Shown: in pieces, positions 57,438-64,000 of the stretch
Layout of the letters: each line of letters begins with the position of its first letter
Position numbering within the stretch: position 1 is the first letter of the stretch
Origin: Beggiatoa leptomitoformis
GTDB lineage: Bacteria > Pseudomonadota > Gammaproteobacteria > Beggiatoales > Beggiatoaceae
Assembly (NCBI RefSeq): GCF_001305575.3
Contig: NZ_CP012373.2
Location: 4,044,799 to 4,108,798 of the forward strand
Direction: 5' to 3'
DNA length: 64,000 bases
The notes under the pieces: model-generated
Seen by the model: the letters and a program-made list of their open reading frames with translations, nothing else
Told to the model about the DNA's origin: nothing
Databases searched by the model: none
Made by a program: the position numbers and the translations under genes

Positions 57438-57637
57438 TGGATTTTGACAATCTTAAAAATATCACTATCGTACCCAATTACTTGATTTATTGAAATATAA
57501 ATAAAAATAACCTAATTTTACGGCGCAAATGTCCTTTTCACATGAAATCCTTGCATGATTCGTAACCTTGCATTACTCTCGCGGTAAAGTTATTTCCGCT
57601 ATCCGTCGTTTCTAGTCTGAGTCCCCCTAAGTTAATC

Positions 57638-59884
57638 ATGCAAACGAATTCATTAGACGATATTGAACGTCAGCCACTACACCAATTTACCGAAAAAGCC
57701 TATTTAGACTATGCCATGTACGTCATTCTTGACCGTGCATTACCGCATATTGCTGATGGCTTAAAACCCGTGCAACGACGCATTATTTACGCCATGTCCG
57801 AATTGGGTTTAGAAGCGCAAAATAAATATAAAAAATCAGCGCGCACTGTTGGCGATGTACTGGGTAAATATCATCCACATGGTGACAGTGCGTGTTATGA
57901 AGCGATGGTCTTAATGGCGCAACCCTTCTCCTATCGCTATCCACTGATTGATGGACAAGGAAATTGGGGGTCGGCTGATGACCCAAAATCATTTGCTGCC
58001 ATGCGCTACACCGAAGCCCGCTTAACCCGTTTCGCCGACATTTTACTAAGTGAATTGGGTGATGGTACCGTAGAATGGAATGCAAATTTTGACGGCACAT
58101 TAAACGAACCCAGCCTATTTCCCGCCCGTTTACCACACGTACTACTCAACGGTAGCACAGGTATTGCCGTTGGAATGGCAACCGATATTCCCCCGCACAA
58201 TGTTGGCGAAGTCGTAGAAGCCTGTATTCACCTACTAAAAAACCCCGACGCAACCATTACCGATTTATGCCTACACATCCGCGCCCCTGATTACCCCACC
58301 GATGCAGAAATTATTACGCCACCCGCAGACTTACAAAAAATTTATGCTACTGGCGGTGGTTCGATTCGCCTACGTGCCTGCTATCTCAAAGAAGAAAGCG
58401 ATATTATTCTAACGGCGTTACCCTACCAAACCTCGCCCGCCAAAATTGTCGCCGAAATTGCCGAGCAGATGAACGCAAAAAAATTGCCGATGATTGAAGA
58501 TATTCGGGACGAATCCGACCACGAAAACCCCGTGCGCATTGTCATCGCGTTACGCTCTAATCGCGTGGATATTGAAGGCTTAATGGCACATTTATTCGCC
58601 ACCACAGAATTAGAACGCAGCTACCGCGTTAATATGAATATCATTGGCTTAGATGGTCGCCCACACGTTAAAAACTTAAAAACACTGCTGCAAGAATGGC
58701 TAGACTACCGCCGTGCAACAATACGCCGCCGTTTACAACACCGCCTAGACCACATTGAAAAACGCCTCCATTTACTTACTGGTTTATTAATCGCCTACCT
58801 AAATATTGACGAAATTATCCAAATTATTCGCACCGAAGACCGACCAAAAACCATTTTTATCCAACGATTTGGCTTAAGCGACAGCCAAGCAGATGCCATT
58901 TTAGAAATCAAATTGCGCCAACTAGCGCGCCTAGAAGAAGTCAAAATCCGTGCAGAACAAACCGAATTAGATAAAGAACGCGCCGCACTAACGGAAACGT
59001 TAAGCACCGAACAACACCTAAACAAGTTGATGATAAAAGAATTAAAAGCCGATGCGAAAACCTATGGCGATTTACGTCGCTCGCCACTCGTAGAACGGAC
59101 ACAAGCACAAGAATTAAGCGAAACCACCATTATGCCTGCTGACCCAATCACCGTGATTTTATCGGTTAATGGCTGGATTCGAGCTGCAAAAGGACATGAA
59201 ATAGACCCAAATAGCTTAAACTATCGAGCAGGAGATGCCCCGTTAGTTGCTGTACAAGGAAAAAGTAATCAACAAGCCGTCTTTTTAGACACCACAGGAC
59301 GCAGCTATTCACTAGCAACACATACCCTACCCTCCGCACGTAGCTTAGGCGAACCCTTAACAGGGCGTTTTACCCCACCTGATGGCGCAAGTTTTATCCA
59401 TGTCCTGATAGATGAACCCGATACCGACTACTTATTAGCGACAGATGCGGGTTATGGATTTATCGCCAAACTCAGCGAGTTATACAGCAAAAACAAAGCG
59501 GGTAAAGCTGTTATTAGTTTAAATGCCGACACCCATATTTTACCGCCATTGGCTTTAAAATCAGGCTTAGAACAATATTTAGTCATTACGACCGAAGGCT
59601 ATTTGATGATAGTCACCTTAAGCGAATTACCGCATTTAGCCAAAGGTAAAGGTGTTAAACTACTCAATATCCCAGCCAATAGTACCGAAAAAGTGTGCTA
59701 TCTCGGCTTATTACCGACCGAATCGACAATTTTATTGTATGCTGGCAAACGCCATTTGACGCTAAAACCACGAGATATCGCCTTTTATCTTGGTGAGCGC
59801 ACACGACGCGGCTTTAAATTACCCCGTGGTTTTCAAACGATTGATAAAGTAGAAATTCAACTCACGACAGAAACGCTTCTTTAA
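57638..59884 (+). CDS. parC: DNA topoisomerase IV subunit A
   Basis: 748 residues (E. coli ParC 752). Decatenates daughter chromosomes together with ParE. The N-terminal winged helix ([38 protein letters not shown]) carries the quinolone-resistance region, and the catalytic Tyr lies in [10 protein letters not shown] coiled-coil gate and a degenerate C-terminal beta-pinwheel follow. The residues at the main resistance positions ([10 protein letters not shown]) look wild type. parE is not in the window. It ends 21 bases before the ferritin-like gene and may be co-transcribed with it. Confidence 0.97.
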   Translation: MQTNSLDDIERQPLHQFTEKAYLDYAMYVILDRALPHIADGLKPVQRRIIYAMSELGLEAQNKYKKSARTVGDVLGKYHPHGDSACYEAMVLMAQPFSYRYPLIDGQGNWGSADDPKSFAAMRYTEARLTRFADILLSELGDGTVEWNANFDGTLNEPSLFPARLPHVLLNGSTGIAVGMATDIPPHNVGEVVEACIHLLKNPDATITDLCLHIRAPDYPTDAEIITPPADLQKIYATGGGSIRLRACYLKEESDIILTALPYQTSPAKIVAEIAEQMNAKKLPMIEDIRDESDHENPVRIVIALRSNRVDIEGLMAHLFATTELERSYRVNMNIIGLDGRPHVKNLKTLLQEWLDYRRATIRRRLQHRLDHIEKRLHLLTGLLIAYLNIDEIIQIIRTEDRPKTIFIQRFGLSDSQADAILEIKLRQLARLEEVKIRAEQTELDKERAALTETLSTEQHLNKLMIKELKADAKTYGDLRRSPLVERTQAQELSETTIMPADPITVILSVNGWIRAAKGHEIDPNSLNYRAGDAPLVAVQGKSNQQAVFLDTTGRSYSLATHTLPSARSLGEPLTGRFTPPDGASFIHVLIDEPDTDYLLATDAGYGFIAKLSELYSKNKAGKAVISLNADTHILPPLALKSGLEQYLVITTEGYLMIVTLSELPHLAKGKGVKLLNIPANSTEKVCYLGLLPTESTILLYAGKRHLTLKPRDIAFYLGERTRRGFKLPRGFQTIDKVEIQLTTETLL

Positions 59885-59905
59885 TCACCTACAAGGAAAA
59901 TAAGC

Positions 59906-60193
59906 ATGTCAAACGAAGGCTATCATGAACCCATTACAGAATTAAGTGACGCAACACGCGATATGCACCGCGCAATCACCTCATTAATGGAAGAGTTAGA
60001 GGCCGTTGATTGGTATAATCAGCGCGTAGATGCCTGTAAAAATCCTGAATTAAAAGCGATTCTTGCCCACAATCGGGATGAAGAAAAAGAACACGCGGCT
60101 ATGGTTTTAGAATGGATACGTCGCCAAGACCCTAAATTTGATAAAGAATTACGGGACTACCTCTTTACAGAAAAAACCATCGCGCATTTATAA
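59906..60193 (+). CDS. Encapsulated-ferritin (EncFtn) family protein without cargo tag
   Basis: 95 residues, ATG after CAAGGAAA. The sequence strongly resembles EncFtn of Rhodospirillum: MEELEAVDWYNQRVDA, then LAHNRDEEKEHAAMVLEW and YLFTE. The Glu and Glu-x-x-His residues of the ferroxidase centre are conserved. In known cases a C-terminal extension with a targeting peptide (of the type LGIGSL) sends it into an encapsulin shell. Here the protein ends right after the helical core (FTEKTIAHL) and no encapsulin gene is near. It may work unencapsulated, or the shell may be encoded elsewhere. Iron storage or oxidation is the expected role. Confidence 0.9.
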   Translation: MSNEGYHEPITELSDATRDMHRAITSLMEELEAVDWYNQRVDACKNPELKAILAHNRDEEKEHAAMVLEWIRRQDPKFDKELRDYLFTEKTIAHL

Positions 60194-60262
60194 ATAACCG
60201 CTGTTAAGTGTTAGACCTTTTGGGGAATAAATACCTCAAAATGTCTTAAATCATTACCATTC

Positions 60263-60303
60263 AAGGACTGCCCGTTCTTTTCCTTTAACAATTGGCAGTC
60301 CTT
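60263..60303 (+). terminator. Probable terminator after the EncFtn gene
   Basis: A perfect 10-bp stem, AAGGACTGCC with GGCAGTCCTT, with a 21-base loop, followed by AATTATTTAAC. It lies between the EncFtn gene and the methyltransferase gene. Confidence 0.55.
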
Positions 60304-60337
60304 AATTATTTAACTTATTTTTACAAACAGGAAAGCT

Positions 60338-61549
60338 GTGAAATTTCATCATAATCTCGTCGCCGCCGTTGTCCATGCTTTACGGGCTATTTTTGTCGAA
60401 CAACAATATGCGGACAAAGTCATTGAAAGAATTCTAAAATCTAATCCGCGTTGGGGTGCAAGAGACCGAGGCTTTGTTGCTGAAAGCACATACAACATGG
60501 TGCGCTGGTGGCGGTTATTATGGTTTCTTTTACAACAAACCGAAGCCCCAAAACAACCAACAGATGAAGAATTATGGCGATTATTTGGCGTGTGGGCGTT
60601 ACATCATCACGGATTAATCCCGCCATGGGCTGAATTATCAAGTCTTAACGCCAACCAAATTAATGAACGCATGGCACATGCACGCACGATTCGGGCATTA
60701 CGTGAATCCATACCCGAATGGCTAGATATTCAAGGAATACAAGAGTTACCCGAACAATGGACCGATATTCTACCCGCCTTAAACCAACAAGCCGATGTAG
60801 TTATTCGGGTAAATACCCTAAAAATCAGCCGTGCAGATTTAGCTGAATTACTGCAAAAACAAGCAATTGAAACCAGCCCTATAGAAGCGGATGGCTTAGT
60901 GCTGAGTAAACGGCAAAATTTATTTAAAACCCAAGAATTTCAAAATGGATTATTTGAATTACAAGATGCATCATCGCAAGCCGTCGCTCCTGCGTTGACC
61001 GTTACAACGGGGATGCGCGTCATTGATGCCTGTGCAGGTGGGGGCGGAAAAACCTTACATTTAGCCGCATTAATGCAAAATAAGGGTAAAATCATTGCAT
61101 TAGACGTAGAAGCATGGAAACTTAAAAATCTCCAAATCCGTGCAAAACGCGCAGGCGCGGATATTATTGAAAGCCGTTTAATTGACAACCGTAAAGTCAT
61201 TAAACGCTTGTATGACAGTGCTGACCGTTTATTACTAGATGTTCCTTGCTCAGGCTTGGGGGTATTACGTCGCAACCCTGACACCAAATGGAAATTAAAC
61301 CCTGAAGTTATGGCACAAGTACGTGAACATCAACAACAAATTTTACAAAACTACAGCTATTTATGTCGACAAGGTGGGCAAATAGTCTATTCAACCTGTA
61401 GTGTGTTGCCATCAGAAAACCAACTACAAATTCAAGCCTTTTTAGAGAGTCAAGCAGGTAAGTTTACGTTATTATCAGAAAAAACACTTTTGCCACACCT
61501 CACAGGCTTTGATGGCTTTTATATCGCGGTGTTAGAACGGGTAGGATAA
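60338..61549 (+). CDS. RsmB-like SAM-dependent RNA cytosine-5 methyltransferase
   Basis: 403 residues from GTG 60338 with AGGAAAG upstream. The NOL1/NOP2/Fmu methyltransferase fold carries both catalytic Cys motifs, PCSGLGV and YSTCSV, and the SAM site VIDACAGGGGKTL. The N-terminal about 120 residues are a short NusB-like helical region (ARDRGFVAESTYNMVRWWR). E. coli RsmB (m5C967 of 16S rRNA) has 429 residues; the shorter N-terminus leaves the exact target open, and the usual neighbours fmt and def are absent. A hairpin follows the gene. Confidence 0.88.
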   Translation: MKFHHNLVAAVVHALRAIFVEQQYADKVIERILKSNPRWGARDRGFVAESTYNMVRWWRLLWFLLQQTEAPKQPTDEELWRLFGVWALHHHGLIPPWAELSSLNANQINERMAHARTIRALRESIPEWLDIQGIQELPEQWTDILPALNQQADVVIRVNTLKISRADLAELLQKQAIETSPIEADGLVLSKRQNLFKTQEFQNGLFELQDASSQAVAPALTVTTGMRVIDACAGGGGKTLHLAALMQNKGKIIALDVEAWKLKNLQIRAKRAGADIIESRLIDNRKVIKRLYDSADRLLLDVPCSGLGVLRRNPDTKWKLNPEVMAQVREHQQQILQNYSYLCRQGGQIVYSTCSVLPSENQLQIQAFLESQAGKFTLLSEKTLLPHLTGFDGFYIAVLERVG

Positions 61550-61604
61550 GTATTTTTGCAAAAATTAGAATACTCACAGAAACCCGCGTTAATAGAACAG
61601 AATG

Positions 61605-61640
61605 AACCCACTAGCTCTTAAAAAGCCAGTGGGTTTTTTA
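61605..61640 (+). terminator. Intrinsic terminator after the methyltransferase gene
   Basis: An 8-bp stem, AACCCACT with AGTGGGTT, followed by a run of six T in total, 55 bases past the stop. Confidence 0.75.
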
Positions 61641-61660
61641 AGGATGTACCTAAAGAATAA

Positions 61661-61789
61661 CTACTTTTCAGATAGTCCAATAAATTTAAACCATTTATCT
61701 ATTAAACGTTGTTTTTTTGGTATCGACTGACAATCCATCTCGAAACGTTGCAAATCCGCTTCAATCTGCCCTGCTTCAGGAATCTGCAT
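61661..61789 (-). pseudogene. Short minus-strand frame, possible gene remnant next to the R-M system
   Basis: A 42-codon frame with ATG 61789 and stop at 61661-61663. The protein begins MQIPEAGQIEADLQRF and ends KWFKFIGLSEK, with ordinary, protein-like composition. The reading extends a few codons upstream to about 61816. I do not recognise it. It may be the C-terminal stub of a gene lost when the restriction-modification pair arrived, or a real small gene. It has no good ribosome site. Confidence 0.3.
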
Positions 61790-61892
61790 TTTTCGCGCTG
61801 ATTGAAGTCTTATATATTATAATGTTAATTATCAGTATAATACGTGATTTAATGCCGCTAAAATCATCCTATTCACAAATGGTTACATAATA

Positions 61893-62636
61893 ATGTCTAG
61901 TTATAATTTAGGTTTCATTAGCGATAAGAATTTATTCGAACATGTAAAAGAAACTGTCTTGAAATACCGTTTTAACATAAGCTTAGCCGAATTTAATAGC
62001 AATTTAATTGATCCGATTAAACTCACCTTTGATTTAAAAGTTTACGGACAAAGTATTGAAGCGGTGCTGGAACACGAAATCTCTCGACAACTGGATAAAA
62101 GTAATACGAATCATATTGGATACTTTCACCAAAATATTTTTAAATACTTGGGGAATGGCTGGGAAGTTCCCGAAGAGGGATATGATGTAATTAATACAAC
62201 TCGACACATTTATGTAGAAATGAAAAATAAACATAATACGATGAACTCCTCATCAGCAGCCAAAACTTATGCAAAGATGCAAAATCTTATTTTACAAGAC
62301 CGTGATGCACTGTGCTTATTAGTTGAAGTCATCGCAACTCAAAGTCAGGATATACCATGGGTTATTAGTATTGATAAAAGCCAACTTGTAAATGATAGAA
62401 TTCGTAGAGTTTCTATCGATAAATTTTATGAAATGGTTACTGGTGACGTATTGGCTTTTAAAAAATTATGTGTTGTTTTACCTAAAGTGATTGAAAATGT
62501 CGTTTCTAACATTAAAACGGCTGAAAAATCTAATACAATCATTGCAGAACTGAAAGCACTTGATTCTAATCTACTAAAAAGTCTTTATCTACTCTCGTTC
62601 CATCAGTATGAAGGTTTCCATGATTTCCAGCTTTGA
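61893..62636 (+). CDS. Type II restriction endonuclease, Eco47II family
   Basis: 247 residues. MSSYNLGFISDKNLFEHVKE, then TVLKYRFNISLAEFNSNLID, matches the Eco47II/Sau96I-like family (RE_Eco47II), whose characterised members cut GGNCC. The nuclease core has GYDVINTTRHIYVEMKNKHN with D...ExK (Asp, then Glu-Met-Lys). The gene overlaps the methyltransferase by 29 bases in another frame, so the two are coupled. No separate controller (C) gene is seen; the helix-turn-helix on the methyltransferase may fill that role. The specificity is inferred from the family. Confidence 0.85.
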   Translation: MSSYNLGFISDKNLFEHVKETVLKYRFNISLAEFNSNLIDPIKLTFDLKVYGQSIEAVLEHEISRQLDKSNTNHIGYFHQNIFKYLGNGWEVPEEGYDVINTTRHIYVEMKNKHNTMNSSSAAKTYAKMQNLILQDRDALCLLVEVIATQSQDIPWVISIDKSQLVNDRIRRVSIDKFYEMVTGDVLAFKKLCVVLPKVIENVVSNIKTAEKSNTIIAELKALDSNLLKSLYLLSFHQYEGFHDFQL

Positions 62637-63939
62637 ACATGCCATTGATGCCGATTTACTCGCTGATATTCTGTCAGTTTCTAAAACGACAGTAAGTCAA
62701 TGGGAAAAATCAGGCAAAATTACGGCAATTCTCGACACCACAGGGCATAAACGCTACGCGCTAGAATCCTTGCAAAGCTTTGATGTGGTGCGGCAGATGC
62801 TGGAATCTACGTGGAATCAGGAAATATTAATTAAACCTGTTCGCCCGTTTTCCTCTATCGAGCTGTTTGCGGGTGCGGGTGGGCTGGCCGTTGGTTTAGA
62901 AAAAGCAGGTTTTCAAGCGGTTGCACTCAATGAATGGGATAAACACGCTTGTAACACGTTAAGAACAAATCGACCGCATTGGAATATTTTAGAAGGTGAT
63001 ATTCAACAAATTGATTTTAAAATATTTAAAGGCATTGATTTCATTTCAGGCGGTTTTCCATGCCAAGCCTTTTCTTATGCAGGTAAACAATTGGGATTTG
63101 AAGACACACGCGGCACGTTGTTTTTTGAATTTGCTCGTGCGATTAAAGAAACCCAGCCGAAAGTTTTTCTTGGGGAAAATGTGCGCGGACTATTGGAACA
63201 TGATCAGGGTAAAACCCTTGCCACGATTCGCGCAGTGATTGCTGATTTAGGCTACAGCTTAATTGAACCTAAAGTGCTAAAGGCGATTTTCTATCAAGTG
63301 CCGCAAAAACGGGAACGTTTAATGTTGGTCGGTATTCGCAATGATGTGTTGAAATATGCCAAATTTACTTGGCCCGCCCTGTGTCAGCGTATTTTTGTAC
63401 TCAGAGACGCGCTTAAAGCGGGCGCGTTGTATCCGCAAGATGTGCCTGACTCAGTGGGACAGCAATATCCTGCACGAAAAGCAGAAATTTTTAAATTTGT
63501 TCCACAGGGCGGTTATTGGCGAGATTTGCCTGATGAATTGCAACGTGAATATATGCAGGGCAGTTATTTTCTGGGCGGTGGCAAAACGGGCATGGCGCGC
63601 AGACTCGCATGGAATACGCCCAGTTTAACGTTGACCTGCTCGCCCGCCCAAAAACAAACTGAGCGGTGTCATCCTGAAGAACATCGTCCTTTAACTGTGC
63701 GTGAATATGCGCGTATTCAAACCTTTCCTGACGATTGGGCGTTTTCTGGACCTATTTCTAGCCAATATAAACAGATTGGAAATGCTGTGCCTGTTAATTT
63801 GGGTTTTGCGATGGGCAGAAGTTTGATAGCTTTGTTAAACAGCATCGAATCTAAAATTGAAGTGTCAAAAGCAGAAATCAAAAATCCAGAAGCGTGTGAA
63901 GTCGTGCAATTGGGATTGTTTGATAAGAAATGTGCTTAG
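62608..63939 (+). CDS. DNA (cytosine-5) methyltransferase with N-terminal helix-turn-helix
   Basis: 443 residues; an in-frame ATG at 62620 is an alternative start. Residues about 10-65 form a MerR/excisionase-like winged helix (LADILSVSKTTVSQWEKSG, TGHKRYALESL). From about 75 it is a C5-methyltransferase: motif I IELFAGAGGLAVGLE, catalytic Cys in GGFPCQAFS, ENVRGL, QKRERL and motif X IGNAVPV. Some C5-methyltransferases of type II systems (M.SsoII, M.EcoRII) use an N-terminal HTH to repress their own operon; a similar role here is inference. It protects the same sites that the preceding endonuclease cuts. Confidence 0.93.
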   Translation: MKVSMISSFEHAIDADLLADILSVSKTTVSQWEKSGKITAILDTTGHKRYALESLQSFDVVRQMLESTWNQEILIKPVRPFSSIELFAGAGGLAVGLEKAGFQAVALNEWDKHACNTLRTNRPHWNILEGDIQQIDFKIFKGIDFISGGFPCQAFSYAGKQLGFEDTRGTLFFEFARAIKETQPKVFLGENVRGLLEHDQGKTLATIRAVIADLGYSLIEPKVLKAIFYQVPQKRERLMLVGIRNDVLKYAKFTWPALCQRIFVLRDALKAGALYPQDVPDSVGQQYPARKAEIFKFVPQGGYWRDLPDELQREYMQGSYFLGGGKTGMARRLAWNTPSLTLTCSPAQKQTERCHPEEHRPLTVREYARIQTFPDDWAFSGPISSQYKQIGNAVPVNLGFAMGRSLIALLNSIESKIEVSKAEIKNPEACEVVQLGLFDKKCA

Positions 63940-63950
63940 TTTAGCCCAAG

Positions 63951-63964
63951 TCCGCAAGTGCGGA
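63951..63964. repeat. TCCGCAAGTGCGGA perfect palindrome near the right edge
   Basis: Six-base arms TCCGCA and TGCGGA around AG, 11 bases after the methyltransferase stop. The same words occur at 18512-18521 (ATCCGCAAGT), next to the dispersed repeat there. Too short for more. Confidence 0.4.
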
Positions 63965-64000
63965 AGCGAGACATAAATAAGGAATATTTCACTATCTGGT

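Overview
The window reads as chromosomal DNA of an AT-rich gammaproteobacterium, most likely a filamentous, gliding sulfur oxidiser of the Beggiatoa/Thiotrichales type. That assignment is an inference. It rests on gammaproteobacterial housekeeping genes of typical length (rng, pepN, leuS, parC, aroKB, yqgE-ruvX-pyrB, cysJI) mixed with very large multidomain kinases, a GldG/DUF4340 pair, a small Ras-like GTPase and dispersed GTAGGGTG-type palindromes. No rRNA, tRNA or CRISPR array was seen, and there is no prophage.

Layout. 1-9.2 kb: a truncated Ser/Thr kinase-AAA ATPase signalling giant, RNase G, a periplasmic Deg protease, a SHOCT-domain protein and a TVP38/pyridine-nucleotide-disulfide oxidoreductase fusion. 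9.5-12.2 kb: aminopeptidase N. 12.5-18.5 kb: a four-gene locus with a coiled-coil protein, a membrane coiled-coil/longin-like/OmpA protein, a small GTPase and a hybrid histidine kinase. 18.7-23.3 kb: one 1549-residue nuclease-STAND ATPase resembling Avs antiviral proteins, bracketed by inverted copies of a palindromic repeat. 23.5-27 kb: cysJI sulfite reductase. 27.2-28.1 kb: an IS630-type element flanked by TA. 28.3-34.8 kb: leuS, an Rpn-type nuclease with a duplicated tail, slt and a DUF2062 membrane protein. 35-42.2 kb: a TonB-like protein, yqgE-ruvX-pyrB, epmB and aroK-aroB-dgt. 42.2-50.3 kb: a three-receiver hybrid kinase, gldG-DUF4340, a DUF4388/PATAN-like protein and a zinc-ribbon/HsdR-N-like nuclease. 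50.4-57.4 kb: a secreted esterase, a divergent asparagine-synthase homologue, YgfX-like, MFS and NuoB/HyfI-like genes, a DUF2066 protein and an orphan mannose-type EIIA. 57.6-61.5 kb: parC, an encapsulated-ferritin-family protein and an RsmB-like methyltransferase. 61.9-63.9 kb: an Eco47II-type restriction-modification pair whose methyltransferase carries an N-terminal helix-turn-helix.

How the parts may work together. The best candidate for an undescribed system is the 12.5-18.5 kb locus. The membrane protein has a long cytoplasmic coiled coil and a globular domain that looks like a roadblock/longin GTPase platform, then one transmembrane helix and a periplasmic OmpA peptidoglycan-binding domain. 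A Ras-like GTPase lacking the usual catalytic Gln follows, and its gene overlaps that of a hybrid kinase. This suggests a switch that couples a cytoplasmic GTPase to the cell wall, perhaps for polarity, motility or envelope positioning. The second candidate is the Avs-like gene. With the restriction-modification pair, the HsdR-N-like protein and the Rpn nuclease, it makes the window fairly rich in defence and DNA-processing functions.
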